From Prolixibacteraceae bacterium (lineage in GTDB: Bacteria; Bacteroidota; Bacteroidia; Bacteroidales; Prolixibacteraceae): DNA of 16,771 bases. The notes under the pieces are model-generated. The model did no database searches. It worked only from the letters and a program-made list of their open reading frames with translations, and had not been told where the DNA came from. The stretch spans positions 1-16,771 of the forward strand of contig JAEUSS010000221.1 in NCBI GenBank assembly GCA_016788685.1, read 5' to 3'. A program made the translations under genes and the position numbers. This document shows positions 6,522 through 15,159 of this stretch, one piece after another (positions within the stretch are counted from its first letter, which is position 1; every line of letters begins with the position of its first letter).

Positions 6522-7781
6522 ATGTACCCTGCAATACAAATCACTGTTTCTTTCATTATCGGCATGTTCTTGGTTTATTACTCCATCCCTGTTATCGTGA
6601 GACTCTCAAAAGAAAAAGAACTATTTGATGTGCCAAACGAACGGAAAGTTAACAAAACTGTCGTCCCTACCTTGGGAGGTGTCGCTCTGTTCATCGGAAT
6701 AAGTATCGCAACACTTCTGGGAATGCACAACTATTTGTTCCCAGACTTAAGATATATTCTTATTGGCATGATCATCATGTTTTTTATCGGGATAAAAGAT
6801 GACATCCTGACTATATCAGCCAATAAAAAGTTGATTGCACAAATCATTTGCGCACTGATAATAATCATTCCGGGCGAAATCCGTTTCACCCATTTGCACG
6901 GAATACTGGGGATACAGGAATTAAACTACGTTTTCAGCATATTGATCAGCTTGCTCGTAATTGTAGCCATCACTAACGCCCTGAACCTGATTGACGGTAT
7001 TGACGGACTGGCTGCTTCGATGGGAATTTTAAGTTCAGTCTTCTTCGGCGCAAATTTCCTGCTAACCGGCCACTTTAAATATGCTATTTTGTGTTTTGCG
7101 ATTGCCGGAAGCTTAATTTCGTTCTTTTTCTATAACGTTTTCGGAAAAAAGAACAAAATTTTCATGGGCGATACAGGTTCGCTGTTGGTAGGCCTGCTGA
7201 TCTCTGTACTTACGATTAAATTCAATGAGTTCTCTTTGGCAACTACCGATGGAATGCTGAGTTTTTCACCAGCACTTAGTTTTGCCATTATTGTCATACC
7301 TGTTTTTGACATGGTCAGGATATTTATGGCGAGAATCTGGCAAAAACAATCTCCGTTTTCCCCGGACATGAACCACGTCCATCACAAACTATTAAAGCTC
7401 GGATTCTCACATCTCGAAAGCACAATGATTCTGGTAGGTGTCAACCTGACTTTCATTATCGTAGCATATGCTTTAAGCGATTTGAATAATAATGTACTCC
7501 TGATGTTATTGTTTTTGATGGCAACCGCATTTTCCATTTTACCGGGACTGGCATACGAATATATGCTGTCAAAAAAGTCGCATACTCAAAAGCTGCAACT
7601 AAATCTGGTATTTATGGCCTTAAAAAATTATTCGTTAACCGAACGCAATACACACTCTGCTACTGACCCGGCTCTCAAACAAATAAAGAAACGCAAGAAA
7701 AAAAGCAGGAATGACCAAAAGGTGATCCGGGTAAACTTTGCAAAAGAGGAAAAACCAGTAAAAATTGCAGGATCCAATTGA
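6522..7781 (+). CDS. WecA/TagO-type undecaprenyl-phosphate phosphosugar transferase
   Basis: Integral membrane enzyme of the MraY/WecA family that moves a HexNAc-1-phosphate, probably GlcNAc-1-phosphate, from a UDP-sugar to undecaprenyl phosphate and so starts a surface glycan. The 419 residues contain about ten or eleven hydrophobic segments and all family motifs: PNERKVNKTVVPTLGG (38-53), the Asp pair D93-D94 in IKDD, NALNLIDGIDGLAAS (152-166), FMGDTGSLLVG (214-224), and the cytoplasmic NHVHHKLLKLG loop (284-294) typical of WecA/TagO rather than MraY. The C-terminal tail (about 375-419) is polybasic (KQIKKRKKKSRNDQK) and not part of the usual core. The gene is alone, with no glycosyltransferases beside it, and sits after a long non-coding leader. 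The exact sugar is inferred. Confidence 0.88.
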   Translation: MYPAIQITVSFIIGMFLVYYSIPVIVRLSKEKELFDVPNERKVNKTVVPTLGGVALFIGISIATLLGMHNYLFPDLRYILIGMIIMFFIGIKDDILTISANKKLIAQIICALIIIIPGEIRFTHLHGILGIQELNYVFSILISLLVIVAITNALNLIDGIDGLAASMGILSSVFFGANFLLTGHFKYAILCFAIAGSLISFFFYNVFGKKNKIFMGDTGSLLVGLLISVLTIKFNEFSLATTDGMLSFSPALSFAIIVIPVFDMVRIFMARIWQKQSPFSPDMNHVHHKLLKLGFSHLESTMILVGVNLTFIIVAYALSDLNNNVLLMLLFLMATAFSILPGLAYEYMLSKKSHTQKLQLNLVFMALKNYSLTERNTHSATDPALKQIKKRKKKSRNDQKVIRVNFAKEEKPVKIAGSN

Positions 7782-7782
7782 A

Positions 7783-7799
7783 ACAGGTGTTTCACCTGT
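7783..7799. terminator. Small hairpin between convergent genes
   Basis: A 7-bp stem acaggtg/cacctgt with loop ttt lies between the transferase stop and the stop of the facing gene, and contains that gene's TGA. It has no real T-tract on either side, so it is at best a weak bidirectional terminator. Confidence 0.4.
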
Positions 7800-9078
7800 C
7801 TCTGAACAGATGAAAAAATCCATTTGCCGATCGTTTCATCCCGTCGCGCCCTATACCTTCGGCGACGTAATAATAAACACCCGGAGTAGCAAGTTTTCCG
7901 CCAAGTTTCCCATCCCAGACTGATGCTTCGGCAGTATCAGCAAAACCCTGAACGTTATTATTTTCGTATGTATGAAGTACCTTACCCCAACGATTTAGGA
8001 TGGTAATCTTTACGGTTTTCATCGAGAAGAACTTAACAACAAACCGATCATTGCTTCCGTTCCCGTCAGGAGTAAAAACATTCGGTGCATCAATGAAAGA
8101 TTCGCCGACCACAATGTAGTCGTTCATGTAAACGGTATCCGTACAGGTTGTAAACTCTGAAACTTTTTTCGAAACCAGCTTTACCATGTAAGTTCCGGTT
8201 TCTTCAAACGTGTAGACCGGATTATCACTGTAAATGATCTCCTGAATACTATCTTTAAACGTCTGTGCTTCAACTTCCATCTTAATCTTCTGAAGGTCCT
8301 TAAAAATATACCACTCGAATTTCCCAGGGTCTCCATTTTCCGAAGTATTGGTGAAGGTAACAGTCAACGGAGCTTCATTTTTATCCGGATCGCTTCTCCT
8401 CGCCGGCAAGGCAAACGAAAACGAAGCTTTGGTCACAATCGAATAATACAATACATCGGCCCTGGCAACACAGCCAAACCGATCTGTTACTTCAAAAGTA
8501 TAGCTGGTATTTTGGGTTGGCGGGTCAAAAACGGTCCGGTTTTTCAAAACACTCCCATCGAGCCATTTATAAACAACCCCGCTATCCAGCACTTTGGTTT
8601 GCATTGTGCTTAAATCGATGTAAGTCAACGCAGGTGTTTCGAAAAAACCCTTCAGAGTAAAAGAATCGCAGTTCGAATCAGAAATTTCAGCGGTAGCCTC
8701 CAGATAGTTATTAAAAATCCAGGCTGTATAGGTCGATACTCCCGCAGCAGTTGTAATATTTACACGGTAACAACCATTTTCAAGATTCGAGACCGTAGCA
8801 GATGTATTTCCTGACAAATCGTTCGAAAAAAAATCAAAGGTGCCGGTTTGAGCATTCAGTTTCTGCCACTCAAAGGTCCCGGTTCCATTGTCCGGTGTAT
8901 TTGCCGTCAAAGAAGCACTCTGCGCGCCCCTGGCTCCGCAAAAAACATGAATATTATCTTGGTTTCCGCTTGAATATTCCGTTGGCAAAATCTTCTCGGC
9001 AGATGAAGTGATTTGTGCAAATCCGGCCTCCGAAACCAGAAAATAAAACAACACCCCAAACAATTTATATTTATTCAT
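7792..9078 (-). CDS. Secreted PKD-type protein with T9SS type B (gliding-associated) sorting domain
   Basis: Predicted 428-residue protein exported by Sec and then across the outer membrane by the type IX secretion system. Residues 1-21 form the signal peptide (MNKYKLFGVLFYFLVSEAGF, then A). Residues about 40-215 are Ig-like beta-strand repeats with Cys pairs (C47, C103, C137, C203). Residues about 216-325 resemble a PKD domain (PLTVTFTNTSENGDPGKFEWY; TYMVKLVS). Residues about 329-428 match the gliding-motility C-terminal domain (CHU_C type): NVFTPDGNGSND at 333-344, LNRWGKVLH near 361-369, WDGK at 388-391, PGVYYYVAEG near 399-408. No enzymatic domain is seen, so an adhesive or structural surface role is inferred. 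The ATG at 9078 is chosen over a GTG at 9102. Confidence 0.85.
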   Translation of the reverse strand: MNKYKLFGVLFYFLVSEAGFAQITSSAEKILPTEYSSGNQDNIHVFCGARGAQSASLTANTPDNGTGTFEWQKLNAQTGTFDFFSNDLSGNTSATVSNLENGCYRVNITTAAGVSTYTAWIFNNYLEATAEISDSNCDSFTLKGFFETPALTYIDLSTMQTKVLDSGVVYKWLDGSVLKNRTVFDPPTQNTSYTFEVTDRFGCVARADVLYYSIVTKASFSFALPARRSDPDKNEAPLTVTFTNTSENGDPGKFEWYIFKDLQKIKMEVEAQTFKDSIQEIIYSDNPVYTFEETGTYMVKLVSKKVSEFTTCTDTVYMNDYIVVGESFIDAPNVFTPDGNGSNDRFVVKFFSMKTVKITILNRWGKVLHTYENNNVQGFADTAEASVWDGKLGGKLATPGVYYYVAEGIGRDGMKRSANGFFHLFRDR

Positions 9079-9245
9079 CGTTCTGTTTCGTTTACAGTTC
9101 ACAATATTAACGCTAAAAAACGATTTATCTTTTGTGCGCTCCGAAATTTTCTGGTTTCAGCATTGACGAAAACTACTTACCTTGCACCCCTGAAAACAAG
9201 GAAACAATTTTACTTTTACCGACCATTTTAGAATAAAAATACACT

Positions 9246-11561
9246 GTGCAGAATTATCTAGACGAATTAAATGAAGTTCAGAGACTTGCCGTCGAGAACA
9301 TTACCGGAGCCTCTTTAATTATTGCTGGAGCAGGATCAGGAAAAACGAGAGTTCTGACCTACCGGATTACTCATTTGCTGAAACAAGGCGTGAAACCCGG
9401 CTCCGTCCTGGCGCTCACCTTCACCAACAAAGCAGCACGGGAAATGAAAGACCGTATTGCCAAAATGGTCGGTCCGAATACAGCCCGGCACCTTTGGATG
9501 GGGACCTTCCACTCCATATTTGCACGTATTTTAAGAACCGAAGCCGAAACCATCGGATACCCGTCTAATTTTACCATTTATGATTCGGCTGATTCAAAAA
9601 ACCTGATTAAAAGTATCATTAAGGACATGAACCTGGATGATAAAACCTATAAACCCAATGTGGTCGCATCGCGCATCTCGGCGGCAAAAAACAATCTGGT
9701 TTCATCTGAAGTCTATGCAAGAATGCCCGAAACTACCGAATACGACCAAAGCATCAAGATGCCGCTGATCAGTCATATTTATAAGGAATATGCAAAAAGA
9801 TGCTTTCTCGCCGGCGCAATGGACTTTGACGATTTACTACTGAAGACCAACGCGTTATTCCGTAATCATCCTGAAATCCTTGACAAATACCAGCGTATCT
9901 TCGAATATCTTCTGGTCGATGAGTATCAGGACACAAACCACTCGCAGTACATGATCATCAAGAAACTGGCTGCCAGACACAACAACATTTGTGTTGTTGG
10001 CGATGACGCCCAGAGCATCTATTCATTCCGGGGAGCCAGAATCGAAAATATCCTGAATTTTCAAAACGACTATCCCGACCACAAGGTGTTTAAGCTTGAA
10101 CAAAATTACCGGTCGACACAAAATATTGTTGACGCTGCAAACAGCGTTATTGCCAAAAACAAACGCCAGATCCAGAAAAACGTATTTTCTGAAAAAGAAA
10201 AAGGCACGCTGATTAAAGTCATAAGTGCGATAACCGATAACGAAGAAGGCTACCTGGTTTCGAACGAGATTATTGACACCCGAATGCGCGACCATTATCA
10301 GTTTTCGGATTATGCCATCCTGTACCGCACCAACGCACAGTCGCGTATTTTTGAAGAAGCCCTCCGGAAACGCAATATTCCTTATAAAATCTACGGTGGC
10401 CTTTCCTTCTACCAACGGAAAGAGATCAAAGATTTGCTCAGCTATTTCAGGTTAACCATTAACCCGAAAGACAACGAGGCTTTTAAACGGATCATCAATT
10501 ATCCGGCACGCGGCATCGGGCAGACCAGCCTCACCAAACTCGAACAATTCGCAGCGGCAAATAACATCTGTATCTGGGAGTTTGCCACCAATATTCCGCT
10601 GCTCCTGAGTGAATTTAACAAAGGAACAGCTGCAAAAATTCACGAATTCACCAAGCTCATCGAAGTTTTCAAAGAGAAACTGGAGACACACGATGCATTC
10701 AGCCTGGCCAGCGAAATAGCAACCGGATCGGGAATTATGAAAGACCTCTATAAGGACCAAACTCCTGAAGGAGTGAGCCGTTTTGAAAACATCCAGGAAC
10801 TACTCAATGGTATTCAGGAATTCTCCATCTCGGCCCGGGAAGAAGGAACCCCGAACAAACTGAACAACTACATGGAAGATGTGGCTTTGCTGACCGATCA
10901 GGATAGCGACAAACCAGAAGACACTGACCGTGTAACGATGATGACAATCCATTCGGCTAAAGGACTTGAATTTAAGAATGTTTTTATCGTTGGTGTTGAA
11001 GAAAACCTGTTCCCTTCGAACCAGAACGGCCAGAAATCCATGGAAGATTTTGAGGAAGAGCGCCGCCTGTTTTATGTTGCCCTAACCCGGGCCGAACAAA
11101 ATGCGTATATCAGCTACGCACGCCAGCGATACAAATGGGGTAAACTGGAATATTGCAGTAAAAGCCGGTTTATCGACGAAATTGACCCTCAATATCTGAA
11201 CATGCCGGTTGAAAAAGATCCGGCTTTTTATGGTGACAGTCAGGACTTGCCCTTTGCAACACCCAAGCCCAAACCTCAGGCAGCTGTGGTTCCCGGACTT
11301 AGAGGTTCGGCAGCAAGCCAACCCGACATGTTGCGTAAACTAACCAAACTTCGGGAAGCAAGAAAAGAAACCGAAGCATTTGAATACAGCAATCCGGAAG
11401 ACATTCAGGCAGGAATGCTTGTTGAACATCAGCGATTTGGACGCGGAAAGGTTTTGCAAATGGAAGGAAAAATGCCAGACATTCAGGCTACGGTCTTTTT
11501 CCAGAACGCCGGCAAAAAACAACTTTTGTTAAAATTCGCTAAACTCCGGATAATTAGTTAG
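9246..11561 (+). CDS. pcrA: UvrD/PcrA-family ATP-dependent DNA helicase
   Basis: Superfamily 1A 3'-5' helicase of 771 residues for DNA repair and replication-fork maintenance. Motifs run in order: the Q motif LNEVQRLAV (8-16), Walker A AGAGSGKT (27-34), TFTNKAAREM (58-67), Walker B VDEYQDT (224-230), GDDAQSIYSFRGA (252-264), NYRST (287-291), TIHSAKGLEF (567-576) and RRLFYVALTRAE (606-617). A C-terminal Tudor-like domain (about 719-768, GMLVEHQRFGRGKV) is the PcrA/UvrD type. The start is GTG at 9246: an in-frame TAA at 9234 rules out an earlier start, and the protein begins where family members do. It is divergent from the T9SS cargo gene across 167 bases and monocistronic by its neighbours. 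uvrD is an equally valid name. Confidence 0.93.
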   Translation: MQNYLDELNEVQRLAVENITGASLIIAGAGSGKTRVLTYRITHLLKQGVKPGSVLALTFTNKAAREMKDRIAKMVGPNTARHLWMGTFHSIFARILRTEAETIGYPSNFTIYDSADSKNLIKSIIKDMNLDDKTYKPNVVASRISAAKNNLVSSEVYARMPETTEYDQSIKMPLISHIYKEYAKRCFLAGAMDFDDLLLKTNALFRNHPEILDKYQRIFEYLLVDEYQDTNHSQYMIIKKLAARHNNICVVGDDAQSIYSFRGARIENILNFQNDYPDHKVFKLEQNYRSTQNIVDAANSVIAKNKRQIQKNVFSEKEKGTLIKVISAITDNEEGYLVSNEIIDTRMRDHYQFSDYAILYRTNAQSRIFEEALRKRNIPYKIYGGLSFYQRKEIKDLLSYFRLTINPKDNEAFKRIINYPARGIGQTSLTKLEQFAAANNICIWEFATNIPLLLSEFNKGTAAKIHEFTKLIEVFKEKLETHDAFSLASEIATGSGIMKDLYKDQTPEGVSRFENIQELLNGIQEFSISAREEGTPNKLNNYMEDVALLTDQDSDKPEDTDRVTMMTIHSAKGLEFKNVFIVGVEENLFPSNQNGQKSMEDFEEERRLFYVALTRAEQNAYISYARQRYKWGKLEYCSKSRFIDEIDPQYLNMPVEKDPAFYGDSQDLPFATPKPKPQAAVVPGLRGSAASQPDMLRKLTKLREARKETEAFEYSNPEDIQAGMLVEHQRFGRGKVLQMEGKMPDIQATVFFQNAGKKQLLLKFAKLRIIS

Positions 11562-11585
11562 TTTTGCTGTGTAAATTCAAATTTT

Positions 11586-11608
11586 AGTAGTTTTTACCAC
11601 TTTTCTTT
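11586..11608 (+). terminator. Possible weak terminator after the helicase gene
   Basis: An imperfect 6-bp stem (agtagt with accact, one mismatch) with a tttt loop is followed by tttcttt. A wider 9-bp pair, tagttttgc (11559-11567) with gcaaaacta (11613-11621), encloses it. Both are weak. Confidence 0.3.
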
Positions 11609-11727
11609 GTTGGCAAAACTATTTTGATTTATTTTGCAGCAAATTGTCTTCATCCTGATTATCTGTACTGATTCCCTTTATTGAGATAACAGCCTGATTT
11701 TTTTTATAGAAAACTTTATTTATTTAC

Positions 11728-12366
11728 ATGGATTATAATTCTAATCGTAGTAAGCTGCCTATCCCTGAATATGGCAGAAACTTACAAAATATGGTCAACC
11801 ACATCAAGACCATTGAAGATCGTAATGAACGAAACAGGGCCGCCAGAACCATTATCGACATAATGGGGACGATGTATCCTTACCTGAGAGACATCAACGA
11901 TTTCAAGCACAAACTCTGGGATCATCTGGCAATTATGGCTAACTTCGAATTAGACATCGATTATCCTTATACTCCGCCTTCTCCCGAATTCTTCAACACA
12001 CCGCCATTAAGAATACCCTACAGCTACAACCAGATTAAATACCGCCACTACGGCAAGACCATTGAATACCTGATTGAAAAAGCAACGGATTATGAAGACG
12101 AGAAGGAACGCGACCTGCTGATTAAGCTGATTGCCAACCACATGAAAAAAAGCTATGTCGTGTGGAACAAAGATTCGGTGACCGATGACAAAATACTCCT
12201 GGACATTGAAGAACTTTCGAAAGGTAAAATCAAATGCAGCGACCTGACGCTCACCGAAACTAAAGATATCCTCTTCAGAAACAAGAAAAAACAAAATCAG
12301 GCACCCGACAATAACCAAAGACGGAAATTCCAGAAATCAGACGACCGCAAACAGCAACGACAATAA
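11728..12366 (+). CDS. DUF4290 family protein
   Basis: A 212-residue cytoplasmic protein of a Bacteroidetes-specific conserved family with no known function. The family signature is clear: LPIPEYGRNLQNMV (10-23), KTIEDRNERNRAARTIIDIMG (about 27-47), RDINDFKHKLWDHLAIM (54-70) and ELDIDYPY (74-81). The rest is mostly helical, and the last 30 residues are a basic, Gln-rich tail (RRKFQKSDDRKQQRQ). No signal peptide, membrane segment or catalytic motif is evident. It lies 50 bases upstream of murA on the same strand, an arrangement I recall from other Bacteroidales, which hints at a link to cell-wall synthesis but does not prove it. Confidence 0.85.
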   Translation: MDYNSNRSKLPIPEYGRNLQNMVNHIKTIEDRNERNRAARTIIDIMGTMYPYLRDINDFKHKLWDHLAIMANFELDIDYPYTPPSPEFFNTPPLRIPYSYNQIKYRHYGKTIEYLIEKATDYEDEKERDLLIKLIANHMKKSYVVWNKDSVTDDKILLDIEELSKGKIKCSDLTLTETKDILFRNKKKQNQAPDNNQRRKFQKSDDRKQQRQ

Positions 12367-12416
12367 GCCTCTTGCTTTAGCATAATATCCAGAACAACAC
12401 CGTATTTCTATTTTAC

Positions 12417-13724
12417 ATGGCAACTTTTAAAATTGAAGGAGGCAAGCAGCTACATGGAGATTTGTATCCGCAAGGTGCAAAAAACGAAGCTCTTCAGGTC
12501 ATTTGTGCCGTATTGCTTACTCCCTCCAAAATTAAGATTACCAACATTCCTGAAATCAGCGATGTTATCAAGTTAATTGAGATTCTTTCAGAACTCGGAG
12601 TTAAAACCCACCGAACAGGCAAAGGAAATTATACGTTTCAGGCAGATGAAGTAAAGCTCGATTACCTGAAAACCGAAGTTTTTGCGCGCCAGGCAGCCAG
12701 CCTCCGGGGGTCGATTATGATCCTGGGTCCGCTTCTCGCACGGTTCGGCATCGGGTATATCCCGCAGCCTGGAGGTGACAAGATCGGGCGCCGCCGACTG
12801 GACACTCATTTCATTGGCCTCCAGAAACTCGGTGTAATTTTCAATTACAGTCCGGAAGAAAACTTTTACCGTGTTGAAGCGAGTAAACTAACCGGAGCCT
12901 ATATGCTCCTTGATGAAGCATCGGTAACCGGAACAGCCAATATTTTAATGGCAGCATCTCTGGCAGAGGGCACCACGACCATCTACAATGCCGCCTGCGA
13001 ACCATATGTGCAGCAACTTTGCAAAATGCTGGTTTCAATGGGTGCGGTCATCGAAGGAATCGGCTCCAACCTGCTTACCATTAAGGGGGTCAGCTCTCTC
13101 AACGGATGTACCCACCAGATACTGCCGGACATGATCGAAGTCGGCAGTTTTATCGGACTTGCCGCCATGACCAGTTCGGAAATCACCATTCGTAATGCCG
13201 GAATCCAGCATCTGGGAATCATTCCGGAACAATTTAAACGGCTGGGAATTAAAATCGAAGAACGGAACGACGACCTCTTCATTCCGGCTCAGGAACACTA
13301 CGAGATTGAAACCTTTATTGACGGTTCGATCATGAATATTGCCGATGCTCCCTGGCCTGGCCTTACCCCCGATTTGCTTAGCATTTTCCTGGTAATTGCC
13401 ACCCAGGCCAAAGGAAGTGTACTGATTCACCAGAAAATGTTCGAAAGCCGTTTGTTCTTCGTGGATAAACTAATTGACATGGGCGCTCAAATCATCCTGT
13501 GCGATCCGCACCGTGCCACCGTCATCGGACTCGACCACAAATATCATCTCAGAGCCACCAACATGAGTTCACCTGATATTCGTGCCGGCGTTGCATTACT
13601 TATTGCAGCCCTCTCAGCACAAGGCACAAGTAAAATATCGAACATTGAGCAAATTGACCGTGGTTACGAGAATATTGATGAACGGCTGAATTCCATCGGA
13701 GCTCACATTTCCCGCATAAATTGA
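12417..13724 (+). CDS. murA: UDP-N-acetylglucosamine 1-carboxyvinyltransferase (MurA)
   Basis: Cytoplasmic enzyme that adds enolpyruvate from phosphoenolpyruvate to UDP-GlcNAc, the first committed step of peptidoglycan synthesis. The 435 residues cover the whole two-domain EPSP-synthase fold. K22 and N23 lie in GAKNEAL. The catalytic loop reads PQPGGDKIGRRR (116-127), and D319 in PGLTPDL matches the E. coli catalytic D305. The C-terminal QIDRGYENIDERL (412-424) is standard. The residue at the E. coli Cys115 position is Asp (D121), as in MurA enzymes known to resist fosfomycin. Its partner Arg (R120 in E. coli) is R126. The gene follows the DUF4290 gene by 50 bases and precedes the TlpA-like gene by 111 bases. 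Confidence 0.95.
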   Translation: MATFKIEGGKQLHGDLYPQGAKNEALQVICAVLLTPSKIKITNIPEISDVIKLIEILSELGVKTHRTGKGNYTFQADEVKLDYLKTEVFARQAASLRGSIMILGPLLARFGIGYIPQPGGDKIGRRRLDTHFIGLQKLGVIFNYSPEENFYRVEASKLTGAYMLLDEASVTGTANILMAASLAEGTTTIYNAACEPYVQQLCKMLVSMGAVIEGIGSNLLTIKGVSSLNGCTHQILPDMIEVGSFIGLAAMTSSEITIRNAGIQHLGIIPEQFKRLGIKIEERNDDLFIPAQEHYEIETFIDGSIMNIADAPWPGLTPDLLSIFLVIATQAKGSVLIHQKMFESRLFFVDKLIDMGAQIILCDPHRATVIGLDHKYHLRATNMSSPDIRAGVALLIAALSAQGTSKISNIEQIDRGYENIDERLNSIGAHISRIN

Positions 13725-13835
13725 TCTAAATCCTGTTAATGTTTGCTAACAAACCGGCCTCGGCCTAACAAAGCTCTTTCCGGATTGTTATTTCATGCTA
13801 TAATATCAATATATTTTAAACCTTCAGAAACGAAA

Positions 13836-14381
13836 ATGATGAAAATTAAAGTGACGCTCTTTGTCATGCTACTTCTGGGTATAGTCGTGCAAACCAGTGC
13901 CTCGGACAAGCAAAGCAAAGCTAAAGAAGTAGCTATTGGCCTGAATATCGGAGAAAAAGCTCCGGAAATTGTCGAGAAATCGATCAACGGGAAGGAACTT
14001 AAACTATCCTCTCTCCAGGGGAAAGTTGTGCTAATCGATTTCTGGGCCTCGTGGTGCGGGCCTTGCCGGCGGGAAAACCCGACAGTTGTTGCTGCTTATG
14101 AAAAGTTTAAAGACTCAGCCTTTAAAAATGGCAAGGGATTTACCGTATTCAGTGTCTCTCTGGATAAAGACCAAACAGCATGGGAGCAGGCCATTAAAAC
14201 AGACAAACTCAGCTGGGAAAACCACGTGAGCGACCTGCAGGGCTGGGATGCGAAAGCGGCGGCCTTATATCGGGTTCGCGGTATTCCTGCCAGTTTCTTA
14301 ATTGACGGCGACGGCATCATCGTCGGGAAAAACCTGCGCGGCCCGGCTTTGGAACAGGCTATTTCGGCACTTCTGAAATAG
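13836..14381 (+). CDS. TlpA-like periplasmic thioredoxin
   Basis: Predicted exported thiol-disulfide reductase of 181 residues. Residues 1-23 form a signal peptide (MMKIKVTLFVMLLLGIVVQT, then SAS), with no lipobox Cys. The mature thioredoxin fold has the AhpC/TSA-TlpA start GEKAPEI (39-45), the active site WCGPC (73-77), a central insert with SVSLDKDQTAWEQ, and the cis-Pro loop GIPASFLIDGDG. It probably reduces periplasmic thiols, for example in cytochrome maturation, using electrons from a DsbD-type protein such as the one at 3685-5679. The frame extends upstream to a TTG at 13743, but the ATG at 13836 starts the signal peptide. A strong terminator follows. The 111-base gap from murA leaves room for its own promoter. 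Confidence 0.9.
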   Translation: MMKIKVTLFVMLLLGIVVQTSASDKQSKAKEVAIGLNIGEKAPEIVEKSINGKELKLSSLQGKVVLIDFWASWCGPCRRENPTVVAAYEKFKDSAFKNGKGFTVFSVSLDKDQTAWEQAIKTDKLSWENHVSDLQGWDAKAAALYRVRGIPASFLIDGDGIIVGKNLRGPALEQAISALLK

Positions 14382-14399
14382 AACCTCATTCCAACAAGT

Positions 14400-14440
14400 A
14401 TCAAAAGGGCAATTCGCGGCGTACGAATTGCCCTTTTGAT
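14400..14440. terminator. Strong hairpin terminator after the TlpA-like gene
   Basis: A perfect 16-bp stem (tcaaaagggcaattcg and its complement, 14401-14416 with 14424-14439) with a 7-base loop lies 19 bases after the TlpA-like stop. The 3' arm ends in CCCTTTTGAT and is followed by GTTTT. The A-rich 5' arm means it could also work on the minus strand. It separates the murA cluster from grpE-dnaJ. Confidence 0.85.
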
Positions 14441-14485
14441 GTTTTACACACACGAATGTCAGTTATCAATTATTTAAGATGCCAA

Positions 14486-14519
14486 ATTGTCAATTGTAAT
14501 ACCAATGGCAGTATATTTG
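14486..14519 (+). promoter_or_regulatory. Promoter of grpE-dnaJ
   Basis: TATATTTG at 14512-14519 matches the Bacteroidetes -7 consensus TAnnTTTG exactly, and ATTG at 14486-14489 stands about 22 bases upstream as a near -33 element. Transcription would start near 14525, giving a leader of about 30 bases. No CIRCE operator (TTAGCACTC-N9-GAGTGCTAA) is present, so HrcA control through this site is not supported. Confidence 0.55.
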
Positions 14520-14554
14520 CACGTCTGAAAACGTAATTTTAAAATTCAGGAATA

Positions 14555-15139
14555 ATGACAGAGGATAAGACTAAAGTTAACGAACAACTTGAAAATGAAA
14601 TGCCGGATTCGACAGCTCATGAGGAGGAATCCGCTGATAACAAAAAGGAAACAAAAAAAGAAAAAGCGCACAGAAAAACTAAGGCTGAAGAGCACTTAGA
14701 AAAAGCTGAATCAGAAATACTTGAACTGAAAGACAGGCACATCCGGTTACAGGCCGAGTTCGACAACTACCGTAAACGGACGTTGAAAGAACGCATGGAA
14801 CTGCTAAAGAATGCAGGAGAAGGTCTGTTAGTCAATATTCTGCCGGTAATTGACGATTTCGACCGTGCACTCCAGACAATGGACTCAGTTGAAGGTGACA
14901 GTCCGGTAAGAGATGGTGTAAAGTTGATTTACAACAAATTTCAGGATTTTTTGAAACAAAACGGAGTAAAGGAAATTGAAGCCAAAGAACAGGTTTTTGA
15001 CACTGACCTGCACGAAGCGGTGACCACTATACCCGCTCCGACTGAAGAGTTAAAAGGCAAAATTGTTGATGTGATACAAAAAGGTTATTACCTGAACGAC
15101 AAAGTTATACGTTTCGCTAAAGTAGTTATAGGCGAATAA
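14555..15139 (+). CDS. grpE: Nucleotide exchange factor GrpE
   Basis: Cytoplasmic co-chaperone that speeds ADP release from DnaK. The 194 residues have the normal layout. An acidic and Lys-rich disordered N-terminus (1-40) is followed by the long dimer helix (about 41-92) with the motif [12 protein letters not shown] (65-76) and the four-helix region around [10 protein letters not shown] (97-106). The C-terminal beta-domain (about 135-194) contains FDTDLHEAV (148-156) and [17 protein letters not shown] (177-193). It is the first gene of a two-gene unit: dnaJ starts 20 bases after its stop. dnaK and hrcA are not in the window. Confidence 0.96.
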   Translation: MTEDKTKVNEQLENEMPDSTAHEEESADNKKETKKEKAHRKTKAEEHLEKAESEILELKDRHIRLQAEFDNYRKRTLKERMELLKNAGEGLLVNILPVIDDFDRALQTMDSVEGDSPVRDGVKLIYNKFQDFLKQNGVKEIEAKEQVFDTDLHEAVTTIPAPTEELKGKIVDVIQKGYYLNDKVIRFAKVVIGE

Positions 15140-15159
15140 AACCGATTTATTGGATTAAA

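Noticed and set aside
13035..13430. 131-codon minus-strand frame inside murA
   Set aside because: Antisense shadow of a well-conserved murA; no start signal or family match.
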